DNA of 64,000 nt from JAVKSM01 sp039583705 (GTDB taxonomy: Bacteria > Actinomycetota > Actinomycetes > Mycobacteriales > Pseudonocardiaceae): assembly GCA_039583705.1 (NCBI GenBank), contig JAVKSM010000001.1, positions 1 through 64,000 of the forward strand, given 5' to 3'. Shown one piece after another: positions 43,376 through 51,123 of the stretch (the stretch's first letter is position 1; each line of letters begins with the position of its first letter). The position numbers and the translations under genes were made by a program. The notes under the pieces are model-generated. The model searched no databases. It had not been told where the DNA came from and saw nothing but the letters and a program-made list of their open reading frames with translations.

Positions 43376-44016
43376 AGCGGCCGCTGCAGCAGCGTGCCCT
43401 CGACCAGGAGCGGATCCTCTCCTTCCGGCCGGGCGATGACGTGGAACCGTCGCGACGCGGTCTCGCCCCGCCACCGATGGTGGTTGGACCGGACGCGCAC
43501 CCGGCAGGATCCGGCCGTTCCTGGGAAGACGGTCAGTCCGGGCGGTGAGCAGCCGACGGCGAGCACACCACCGGGATCGCGACCGTACAGGCGGACATGG
43601 AGCGTGCTGTTCCCCCCGTTGTGCAGGATCAGCTTATAGGTCGCCGCCCGTCCTCGCTGGACGGGGGGGATCAGCTCGGCGTCGAGCTCGGCGAATCGGC
43701 GCACCACGAGCAGCTCTTCGACCACTGAGCTGGCGATGCCCTGATGGGAGGTGGTGAGCAGGCCGAATGGGGTCGGTCCGGCTCGTACGTGCGCGGCACG
43801 GGGCGGGTGGAAGTGCACGACGAGCCTGCCCGTGCTCCCGGCGGGCAGCGCGAGCACGGGCGGGTCCACCGTGGTCCAGCTACCCGCGGTGCCGAGCACC
43901 TCGAAGGTGAACCGGTCGGCGGTCGGTCCGGTGTTGGTCACCGCGACCTCACAGGTGACATGGTCCCCTGGAGCGAGCGCGATGGCCCCGACCGGCATCC
44001 GCACATGCACGGGCAT
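43357..44016 (-). CDS. Ig-like two-domain protein, paralog of 35381-36940
   Basis: This 219-aa protein consists of two Ig-like beta domains and nothing else. Cues shared with the larger paralog are CEVAVTNTGPTADRFTFEV, LPAGSTGRLVVHFHPP, RFAELDAELIPPVQRGRA and ETASRRFHVIARPEG. No signal peptide, so probably cytoplasmic. It may be a soluble counterpart that binds the same partner as the membrane-anchored version. It is transcribed divergently from the zinc-ribbon membrane gene. No known function. Confidence 0.7.
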   Translation of the reverse strand: MPVHVRMPVGAIALAPGDHVTCEVAVTNTGPTADRFTFEVLGTAGSWTTVDPPVLALPAGSTGRLVVHFHPPRAAHVRAGPTPFGLLTTSHQGIASSVVEELLVVRRFAELDAELIPPVQRGRAATYKLILHNGGNSTLHVRLYGRDPGGVLAVGCSPPGLTVFPGTAGSCRVRVRSNHHRWRGETASRRFHVIARPEGEDPLLVEGTLLQRPLLARPL

Positions 44017-44352
44017 GGCAGCGACGATAAGGCTGGACGCCGCGGGGCCGACGGGTCATCGAGGAACCCCTTCGGACCCTGTGGCTTGCCCTGGCAGCGC
44101 GCCTGGCTGGTGGGGTCCCGCCACGGCGACCGCAGGCTCCCGCTGCTCTCCAGACCCTCTGTCACCACGGACACGACGTGACCCACCGTCGCGGCGTCGT
44201 CGTGTCTGCCGGGGAGGTATCTGTGCGGCCTCCCGAAGGTGCAGCCCGCAGTGCCCGGCTTCTCGCCCGGCGGGCTGCTGCGGGCTCCGTCGTCGCCGGA
44301 TGAGGCTGGACGCGAACTCCGGCCACCTCACCGGAGCGGAGGTGGTCACGCG
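44017..44352. other. Divergent intergenic region upstream of the CIS run
   Basis: 336 bases without a convincing gene, between the minus-strand Ig-like gene and the plus-strand membrane protein. It should hold the promoter of the CIS core operon. No canonical -10/-35 is obvious; GGAGGTGG at 44337-44344 is the ribosome binding site for GTG 44353. Confidence 0.4.
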
Positions 44353-45567
44353 GTGATTGTCTGTCGCACCTGCGGCTCGCGGAACGCGGACGGGGATTCC
44401 TTCTGCGGCAGCTGTGGGGATTTCCTCGAGTGGACGGGCGAGAAAGCCTCGGACGCCGGATCCCCACCGCCGGTGGAGCAGGAACCGGCTGCCCCGCCGG
44501 CTGCCCGGCGGGACGAGCCGCCGGACGAGCCGACCGTGACAGGGCGGAGTGACGGGGACGGCGAAACCCCCGGGGCAACGGCCGCGCTGGTCGCACCGAT
44601 ACCCGCGGACCCGGCGCCAGCGCCGTTCCCCGAGCCCACCCCGACGGCGCCCACCCCGACAGCCGAGGCCGCCGCCCCGGCCCCGCAAGCCCAGCCCAGG
44701 GCCCAGCCCGAGGCGATGATGCCGCAAGGGGCGCGGCGACGACCGGCGGCGGAGGTGACGGCGCCGCCGCCGCAGCGGCACCCGCGGCCAGGCGACGTGA
44801 TCTGCGGGAACTGCGGCGAGGGCAACCTGCCGACGCGGCGGTTCTGCAGCCGATGTGGCCGGTCCCTGCAGGTGGAGATCGACCACAGCGCCGCCGTGGT
44901 GACCCTCCCGTGGTGGCGCAGGCTGTTCCACCGCAGGTTCCGGGCACGCCCGGCGGGCACCCGGCCGAGCCTGCGCCAGGCGCGCGGCACAACCACCTCC
45001 CTGGCCCACGGTGTCCTCGTCGCGGTGCGCCGCACGCTCGCGATCGCGGTCCTGCTCACCGGAGTGTTGTACGCCCTCTCGCCGCAGACCCGGGATGCGG
45101 TGAACCACGTCGTGCTCGGCGCCAAGGACCGCGTGCAGTCGCTGATCTCGCCGCGCTACGTCCCGGTCCGGCCCACCTCCGCGGCGGCCACCGCCGAGGT
45201 GCCCGGGCATCCGGCAGGCGCGGTCACCGACGGCTTCACCAACACCTTCTGGGCGGCCCCGGACGCGACGGCCCAGCCCACGCTCGTGCTGCGCTTCGAC
45301 CACCCGGTCGGGCTGGATCGTGCCATCGTGCGGCTGGGCGGCGGGGATGACTTCCAGGCGTGGGGAAGGCCGGAGAAGCTGCACCTGGTCTACTCGACCG
45401 GCCGCACCTTCGACCTGACCCTCACCGACACACCGGACCCGCAGGACGTCACGCTCGCCGGCGGCGACGGCGTGACCAGCGTCGAGCTCCACGTGGTCTC
45501 CGTCTACCGGTCGGTGCAGAGCCGGGGTCTGGCGATCACCGAGATCGAGCTGTTCCAACGACAGTAG
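44353..45567 (+). CDS. Zinc-ribbon / TM / glycan-binding-like membrane protein of the CIS locus
   Basis: GTG 44353 follows GGAGGTGG. The 404-aa protein has two CxxC-type zinc ribbons (CRTCGSRNADGDSFCGSC, residues 4-21; CGNCGEGNLPTRRFCSRCG, about 156-174). A Pro/Ala-rich disordered stretch separates them. One TM helix (TLAIAVLLTGVLYALS) and a C-terminal discoidin/NADase-type glycan-binding-like beta domain follow (HPAGAVTDGFTNTFWAAP, LVLRFDHPVGLDRAIVRLG, LAITEIELFQ). The layout predicts cytoplasmic zinc ribbons and an extracytoplasmic sugar-binding domain: a good candidate membrane tether for a cytosolic CIS. A membrane protein named CisA is reported for Streptomyces CIS loci; equivalence needs alignment. 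It precedes the cap gene by 15 bases. Confidence 0.75.
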   Translation: MIVCRTCGSRNADGDSFCGSCGDFLEWTGEKASDAGSPPPVEQEPAAPPAARRDEPPDEPTVTGRSDGDGETPGATAALVAPIPADPAPAPFPEPTPTAPTPTAEAAAPAPQAQPRAQPEAMMPQGARRRPAAEVTAPPPQRHPRPGDVICGNCGEGNLPTRRFCSRCGRSLQVEIDHSAAVVTLPWWRRLFHRRFRARPAGTRPSLRQARGTTTSLAHGVLVAVRRTLAIAVLLTGVLYALSPQTRDAVNHVVLGAKDRVQSLISPRYVPVRPTSAAATAEVPGHPAGAVTDGFTNTFWAAPDATAQPTLVLRFDHPVGLDRAIVRLGGGDDFQAWGRPEKLHLVYSTGRTFDLTLTDTPDPQDVTLAGGDGVTSVELHVVSVYRSVQSRGLAITEIELFQRQ

Positions 45568-45582
45568 TGAGGATCCGGCCGG

Positions 45583-46248
45583 ATGATCCACGAGGTGGAC
45601 GAGGCGCTACGCCTGATGGTGCGCTCCGAGGCGCTGGCCGGCGCCGACGTCGAGGTGGTCTTCGACGCGCCGACCAAGGACTGGGCGGGCCGCCGCAACG
45701 CCCCCACCGTGAACCTCTACCTGTACGACATCCGGGAAGACCTGCGGCGACGCGAACGCGGTCTGCTCAACGAGTACGACGGGCGCGGCGTCGTCACCGC
45801 CCGGCACCTGCCGCCACGACATGTCAAGCTGTCCTACCTGATCACCGCGTGGACGCAGCGTCCCGAGGATGAGCACCGCCTGCTCGCCTCGCTGCTGTCC
45901 TGCTTCCTGGGCTACGAGGCGATCCCCCCCGAGCTGCTCTCCGGACCGCTGGGCGAGCTGGGATTACCCGTCCCACTCACGGTGGCGCTGCCGCCGCCGG
46001 AGGACCGCTCGTTCGCCGACGTCTGGACCGCGCTGGGGGGCGAGCTCAAGCCGTCCCTGGACATCGTGGCGAGCACCCCGGTGGACACCGGGCGGAGCTA
46101 CCCGGCGGCGCCTCCGGCCCGCGAGGGCATGGCTGTGAGCATGGCCAGCCAGGACCGGGAGCAGGTCGACGGGTTGGCCCGTCGACACCGCCTCGAGCCG
46201 GCGGCGCCCCGTCCGGCGATCACCGGCACCCGCCGTCGGCCCCGGTGA
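45583..46248 (+). CDS. DUF4255 protein, CIS sheath/tube terminator (Afp16-like cap)
   Basis: This 221-aa protein has the DUF4255 fold cues: IHEVDEALRLMV near the N-terminus, PTVNLYLYDIREDLRRRE, and HVKLSYLITAWTQRPEDEHR, then LLASLLSCFLGYEAIPPELL. In Afp/PVC systems this family caps the distal end of tube and sheath. It is coupled to the AAA+ gene by a GTGA overlap. Confidence 0.87.
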   Translation: MIHEVDEALRLMVRSEALAGADVEVVFDAPTKDWAGRRNAPTVNLYLYDIREDLRRRERGLLNEYDGRGVVTARHLPPRHVKLSYLITAWTQRPEDEHRLLASLLSCFLGYEAIPPELLSGPLGELGLPVPLTVALPPPEDRSFADVWTALGGELKPSLDIVASTPVDTGRSYPAAPPAREGMAVSMASQDREQVDGLARRHRLEPAAPRPAITGTRRRPR

Positions 46249-48305
46249 GCACCGAGCCCAGCCTGGCCCACCTGCTCGGCCGGCTCGCGGTGGTCGAGGA
46301 GCGGGTGCGCCGCGCTGTCGGCGCGCGGCGGGAGCTGGACGGGCAATCGGACGACCCCTTCCGTGGGTTGTACCTGTCCGAGGAGGCCGTGGGCCGGGTC
46401 CTGGCCAGCCGGCTGGTTCCGGCGGCGCCGGATCCGGTCGCCGACGCCCACCTGGCCACCGTCGAGGAAGCCGCCGACGCCGCCGTGCGGGCTGGCGCGG
46501 TCGTGCGACTGCGGGCGCTGGCCCGGGACTTCGGGCTCGACGCGCTCGACATCGAACTGCTGCTGGTCGCACTCGCGCCGGACCTGGACAGCCGTTTCGA
46601 GCAGCTCTACGGCTACCTCAACGACGACGTCACGCGGCGGCGGGCCGCGGTCGGGATGGCGCTGCGGCTGTGCGGCCTGCCCGAGGCGGCCACGGCGGGC
46701 CGCGCCCGGCTGCTGGGACATGCCCCGCTCCTGGCGGCCGGGCTGCTGGTCGTGGACGACGCGGACCGACCGTTCCTGTCCCGGTCGCTGTGGGTACCGG
46801 ACCGGGTCACCGCGCATCTCCTCGGCGACGACCACCCCGACCCGGCGTTGGCCACTGTCCTCCTCCCCGCCGCCGAAGGTGTCGCGAGCGCGGGTGTCGA
46901 CGGCCTGCGCGACGCGTTGCGACGAGATCTGCGGCTGGCCTACCTGCGGGAACGGCCGGGCGGGTCGGGACAGACCCTCGCCGCTGCCGCGCTGGGCGCT
47001 GCCGGCAGCGCCGCGCTGTGCACCGACGCAGCCCGGCTGGTGGTCGAGCCGGACCCGGCCTCGCTCGCCAGGGAGCTGGTCCGCGAAGCGCGGCTGACCG
47101 GGGCCGGCGTGGTCATCGAGCCGATCGAGGCGCTGGTCACCGAGGCGCCGGCGGTGCTGCGGCTGCTCGCTGCCGCACCCGTGCCCGTCCTGCTCGTCGG
47201 GGCCGCCAGTTGGGACCCGCAGTGGGCGGCCGAGCCGCCGCTGCAACTGGAGGCGGCGCCGGCCAGCGCCGCGGAGCGGGACGCGGCTTGGCGGGCGGTG
47301 CTCGACGGCCGGTTGGCGGCCAGTGTCGACCCGGCCGGCATGACCGCACAGTTCCTGCTCAGCCCGGTGCAGATCGCCCGGGCGGCGCGCGCGGCGGTGT
47401 TGCAGGCCGACCTTGCGGGCACCGCGGTCGGTGTCGAGCAGTTGCGGCAGGGCGCGCGGGAGCAGAACGCGGCCGGGCTGGAACGACTGGCCCGGCGCAT
47501 CGAGCCGGCGGTGGGTTGGGGCGACCTGGTGCTGCCCGAGCCGACGCTGGGGGCGCTGCGCGAGCTGGCCGCCCGGGCCCGCAACCGCGACCAGGTGCTC
47601 GACGAGTGGCGGATGCGCCCCGGTGGCGGGCGCGGGCGGGGCATCACCGGCCTGTTCGCCGGTGACTCGGGCACCGGAAAGACGATGTCCGCCGAGGTGG
47701 TCGCCGCCGACCTGGGGCTCGACCTGTACACCGTCAACCTCGCAACGGTGGTCGACAAGTACGTGGGAGAGACCGAGAAGAACCTGGAGCGGATCTTCAC
47801 CGAGGCGGTCGGCGTCAACGGCGTGCTGTTGTTCGACGAGGCCGACGCGATCTTCGGCAAGCGCTCCGAGGTGCGTGACGCGCACGACCGCTACGCCAAC
47901 ATCGAGAGCGCGTACCTGTTGCAGCGGATGGAGTCCTTCGACGGGCTGGCGATCCTGGCCACCAACCTGCGGGCCAACCTGGACGACGCGTTCACCCGCC
48001 GGCTGGACGTGGTGGTGGACTTCCCGATCCCGGACGAGCCGCTGCGCCGGGTGCTGTGGGAGCACTGCCTGGGGCCGGCGCTCCCCCGGGCCTCCGGCGT
48101 TGACCTGGACTTCTGCGCCGCGGCCTTCGAGCTCTCCGGCGGCAACATCCGCTCGATCGCGGTCACGGCCGCCTACCGCGCCGCCGAGGCCCGCCACCCG
48201 GTCTCGATGGCCGACCTGGTCGCCGCCGTGGCCACCGAGTACCGCAAGCTGGGCCGGCTCTGCCTGGACCGCGAGTTCGGTCCCTACCGGGCGTTGTTGG
48301 CCTGA
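46245..48305 (+). CDS. AAA+ ATPase of the contractile injection system (Afp15-like)
   Basis: This 686-aa protein has an N-terminal winged/helical region then a AAA+ domain: GLFAGDSGTGKTMSAEVV (Walker A), GVLLFDEADAIFGKRSE (Walker B), ILATNLRANLDDAFTRRLD (sensor 1, Arg finger) and GGNIRSIAVTAAY (sensor 2). Such ATPases are universal in eCIS loci and are needed for assembly rather than contraction. It starts by overlap with the DUF4255 gene and is followed by a 206-bp gap before DUF4157. Confidence 0.9.
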   Translation: MSTEPSLAHLLGRLAVVEERVRRAVGARRELDGQSDDPFRGLYLSEEAVGRVLASRLVPAAPDPVADAHLATVEEAADAAVRAGAVVRLRALARDFGLDALDIELLLVALAPDLDSRFEQLYGYLNDDVTRRRAAVGMALRLCGLPEAATAGRARLLGHAPLLAAGLLVVDDADRPFLSRSLWVPDRVTAHLLGDDHPDPALATVLLPAAEGVASAGVDGLRDALRRDLRLAYLRERPGGSGQTLAAAALGAAGSAALCTDAARLVVEPDPASLARELVREARLTGAGVVIEPIEALVTEAPAVLRLLAAAPVPVLLVGAASWDPQWAAEPPLQLEAAPASAAERDAAWRAVLDGRLAASVDPAGMTAQFLLSPVQIARAARAAVLQADLAGTAVGVEQLRQGAREQNAAGLERLARRIEPAVGWGDLVLPEPTLGALRELAARARNRDQVLDEWRMRPGGGRGRGITGLFAGDSGTGKTMSAEVVAADLGLDLYTVNLATVVDKYVGETEKNLERIFTEAVGVNGVLLFDEADAIFGKRSEVRDAHDRYANIESAYLLQRMESFDGLAILATNLRANLDDAFTRRLDVVVDFPIPDEPLRRVLWEHCLGPALPRASGVDLDFCAAAFELSGGNIRSIAVTAAYRAAEARHPVSMADLVAAVATEYRKLGRLCLDREFGPYRALLA

Positions 48306-48511
48306 CCGCCCCCCGCTTCTTTGAGGAAACGGGGTGGACTCACCGCCCGGACCCAGTCCGGGCACCCCCGGGATCACCTTCCAGACCTTCGAGCAGGGAG
48401 CTGCCCGATCGGGCACACCTCGCTTCCCGGCTGGCGGTGCGACTGAGGCTGGTCGCCAGGGCTCGCTGCTGGCACGGTTTGGTTGGAGACACCTGTGCGA
48501 GGGGAGACGTC

Positions 48512-49234
48512 ATGCGCAGTCACAGCCAGGACCGTGACGAGGCTCGGGAGTTGCGGCCCAAGGCGGACCGGATCGAGCCCGAGGACGCTGGCCTGATGTA
48601 CCGGGCCGCGGCGGCGGGGCGCACCGACGTGCTGGGGCCGGCTGGCCTGCTCGGGCTGCAGCGCGCGGTCGGCAACGCCGGCGTGGGCAGCATGCTCGCG
48701 GAGGAGGAGCGCTCCCCGGTGCTCGACGTGGTGGGCTCCGGCGGCGGCTCCTCACTGGGCACCGACACCCGGGCGGAGATGGAGTCCCGGCTCGGTCACG
48801 ACTTCGGCGACGTGCGGGTGCACACCGACGCCACGGCCCACGAGTCGGCCCGCTCAGTGAACGCCCACGCCTACACCGTCGGGTCGGACATCGTCTTCCA
48901 GCGCGACACGTACGACCCGTCCTCGGTGGACGGAAAGACGATGCTGGCCCACGAGCTGACCCACGTGGTGCAGCAACGCAGCGGTCCGGTGGATGGCTCC
49001 CCCACTGGCGGCGGCATCCAGGTCAGCGACCCGTCCGACCGCTACGAACGCGAAGCCGCCGCCAACGCCGAACGCGTGATGTCCGGCCCAGCCCCGGCGT
49101 CGGGGTCCGCGGTCTCGGCGTCGGGTCCGGCCGTGCAGCGCGAGGCCGCCCCTGAGGAGCCGGAGGAGGAGCCCACCGCGCAGGGCAGCTTCGTCCAGCG
49201 CGCCGAGGGCGAGGAGGAAGAGGAACCGGCCTGA
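48512..49234 (+). CDS. DUF4157 protein with HELTH motif, CIS-associated
   Basis: This 240-aa protein starts at ATG 48512, seven bases after GAGGGGAG. A DUF4157 domain (about residues 83-156) shows GTDTRAEMESRLGHDFGDVR, HTDATAHESARSVNAHAYTV and MLAHELTHVVQQR. HELTH (residues 147-151) is a metalloprotease-type zinc motif. The tail is disordered and acidic, with QREA and QRAEG motifs and a poly-Glu end. DUF4157 proteins are common in eCIS loci, where they are suspected cargo or leader-type domains. No separate toxin domain is fused here. Confidence 0.8.
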   Translation: MRSHSQDRDEARELRPKADRIEPEDAGLMYRAAAAGRTDVLGPAGLLGLQRAVGNAGVGSMLAEEERSPVLDVVGSGGGSSLGTDTRAEMESRLGHDFGDVRVHTDATAHESARSVNAHAYTVGSDIVFQRDTYDPSSVDGKTMLAHELTHVVQQRSGPVDGSPTGGGIQVSDPSDRYEREAAANAERVMSGPAPASGSAVSASGPAVQREAAPEEPEEEPTAQGSFVQRAEGEEEEEPA

Positions 49235-49327
49235 GGGCGGGCGAACCGGCAGGTGCACGGCGTCCTGCACGTCAGCAGAGGACCGTGATTGACATACTGG
49301 CAAGCCCCTGCGGAGGCGCCCGGTGAG

Positions 49328-49762
49328 TCAGGCCAGGGGTCGGGTTGCGGTGGACAACACCGCCAGGTCGGCTTCGACGACGAACGGCTCGGCCAACCGC
49401 AGCGTCTCACCGGGAAGTGCTCGGCCGACCTCGACGTACCGGCCGCGCTCCAGTCGGTACACGGCGCCCTCGGGCGCGACCCGGGTCAGCTCGATCCGCA
49501 GGTGATGCGGGATGCCCGCGCGAGCGTAGAGTTCGGGCTTGATCGCCCGGTCGAACGCCACGCTGCCCGGGCTGGTGATCTCTACGATCATCGCGACGCC
49601 GGTGGGCTGCCAGACCGTCAGGTCATCTCCCGGGTTGGTCACCACGGCCAGGTCAGGAATGAGGATCTTCCCCGGCGCGACCCGGACATTGATCGCCTCG
49701 AACACCTGCAGACCGTGCGTTACGGACCGAAGACAACGCGCTCGCAGAAGCGGCGACAGCAC
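49328..49762 (-). pseudogene. Uma2-family endonuclease fragment, N-terminus missing
   Basis: The minus strand encodes the C-terminal two-thirds of a Uma2 (DUF820, PD-(D/E)XK) protein: PDLAVVTNP, VAMIVEITSPGSVAFDRAIK (catalytic Glu region), KPELYARAGIPHHLRIEL. The N-terminal part is replaced above about 49700 by unrelated sequence. It is therefore a truncated, probably inactive copy inside the CIS run. Confidence 0.75.
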
Positions 49763-49855
49763 GACGGCAGGCTCCTGCCAGAGCCACCGAGGGCTCGTCG
49801 AACGATGCCGGCGCGGCGTTGCTGCGGGCGCTCGGTCTGTGAGTGCCCCCGGCGT

Positions 49856-50090
49856 GTGGTCCTGGACGCTTCCGCCCTGCTCGCCTGGGTGCTGAACGAA
49901 CGCGGCGCGGACACGGTCGGCAAGCTGTTACCGCTCGCGGTGATTCCGGCGCCCAACCTCGTCGAGGTGCTCTACGGGGCGCCCGAGCGCGGCCACCGCA
50001 TGAGCCCGGGCCAGCTCCAGCAGCACGCACTGGCCATGGGGCTGGTCGTCGAGCCGTTCACCGCCAGCGATGTGGCAGAACTACGAGGTC
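49856..50090 (+). pseudogene. PIN-domain toxin fragment
   Basis: GTG 49856 starts VVLDASALLAWVLNERGADT, the N-terminal PIN motif with the first catalytic Asp, followed by PAPNLVEVLYGAPERG (Glu) and VVEPFTASDVAELRG. Similarity ends there, where the convergent YkgJ gene begins, so the C-terminal active-site residues are missing. Just upstream, another frame ends DAGAALLRALGL, possibly the tail of a lost antitoxin. It is a remnant of a toxin-antitoxin pair. Confidence 0.65.
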
Positions 50091-50977
50091 GGGACGCCGT
50101 TGACCTCCATGATGGGGAGCTCGGGTCGGACGAGGATGGCGCCTCGGTTCCGGAGGTGCTCCCGGATCCACTCCTCGTTCAGTTCCATCGCCCCGAAGTC
50201 CTTCCAGATCCGCGTGTCGTCGGCGCAACTGTAGCGGCGGCACAACCCCGGGCGGTCTGCGTAGATCCCGCACCGGCCGGTGCCGGTGTCGTTGTGGGTG
50301 CAGTAGCCGTTGGACTCGTGGCGGATCATGTACGGGAAGCCGAGGTCCCACTTCACCGTGCCCGCCTCGACCTCCGGTGGCGTCAAGGCGAAGTTCAGCT
50401 TGCAGCAGACGGCGTGGCAGATGGGCATCCGCGCGGTGCAGTCCACCTCCACCGGCGGCTCGGACTCCGCGGGATCGACCCGGAAGGCGACACCCGGCCA
50501 ACTGACCTTGCTCGTCGGAACTGCCTCCGCCTCGGGAAGCGGCGAGGGCTGCCCGGAATCGTCATCGGCAGCAGTGGCGGGTGCGGGGGCGGCGGCGGCG
50601 TCAGCAGCCGCGTCGGCGGCGTCAGCAGCGGCATCCTCGGCGCCGACGTCCGCCTCGGTGAGCGCGCCGTTGGCCCGCAGCAGCCTGACCAGCTCGGTGA
50701 GGTAGGCCTCCGCGCGCGACATCCGGGCGAGGAGCTTGTCCATCGCGGCCTGGGTGAAGTGGCTGCCGCGCACGAGCTGGCGCTCGAGCTGGGTGAGCGG
50801 CTCCTCGGGTGGGGCCGCCCAGTCGACCGGCGGCAGCGACGGCACCTGCGGCTGACCCGCCCCGGCGCTCGGCATCCGGGCCGCCCCGGCGGCCAGCATT
50901 CGGGCCTCCCGCATGCGCCCACTGTCCCGCTCCACCCGACCCCGGGCCACCTGCTTCGCGCGCACCGTGCCGGGCAC
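50081..50977 (-). CDS. YkgJ-family cysteine-cluster protein
   Basis: This protein of up to 298 aa has an Ala/Pro/Asp-rich N-terminal half with a helical segment (TQLERQLVRGSHFTQAAMDK). A C-terminal YkgJ/CxxCxxCC-type zinc or iron-sulfur-like domain follows: CHAVCCKLNFALTPPEV, GYCTHNDTGTGRCGIYADRP, GLCRRYSC. The start is uncertain (GTG 50977 or ATG 50914). It lies opposite to the CIS genes, just upstream of the sheath gene. Function unknown; position suggests association. Confidence 0.7.
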   Translation of the reverse strand: MPGTVRAKQVARGRVERDSGRMREARMLAAGAARMPSAGAGQPQVPSLPPVDWAAPPEEPLTQLERQLVRGSHFTQAAMDKLLARMSRAEAYLTELVRLLRANGALTEADVGAEDAAADAADAAADAAAAPAPATAADDDSGQPSPLPEAEAVPTSKVSWPGVAFRVDPAESEPPVEVDCTARMPICHAVCCKLNFALTPPEVEAGTVKWDLGFPYMIRHESNGYCTHNDTGTGRCGIYADRPGLCRRYSCADDTRIWKDFGAMELNEEWIREHLRNRGAILVRPELPIMEVNGVPTS

Positions 50978-51123
50978 CGCCGACTGCCCGAACGGGCGTC
51001 CGATCAGGACTGCCTGATCGTGCAGCCGCGGCTTCCCGCAGAAGGGTCCGCGTACCCGTTACCGGCGCCGCACAAACGGAGCGAGGCTCGTCACGACCGA
51101 ACCGGGTCGATGAGGAGGCATGG

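Noticed and set aside
46098..48416. 772-aa open frame antisense to the AAA+ gene
   Set aside because: No domain cues and lies wholly opposite a gene with perfect Walker motifs.
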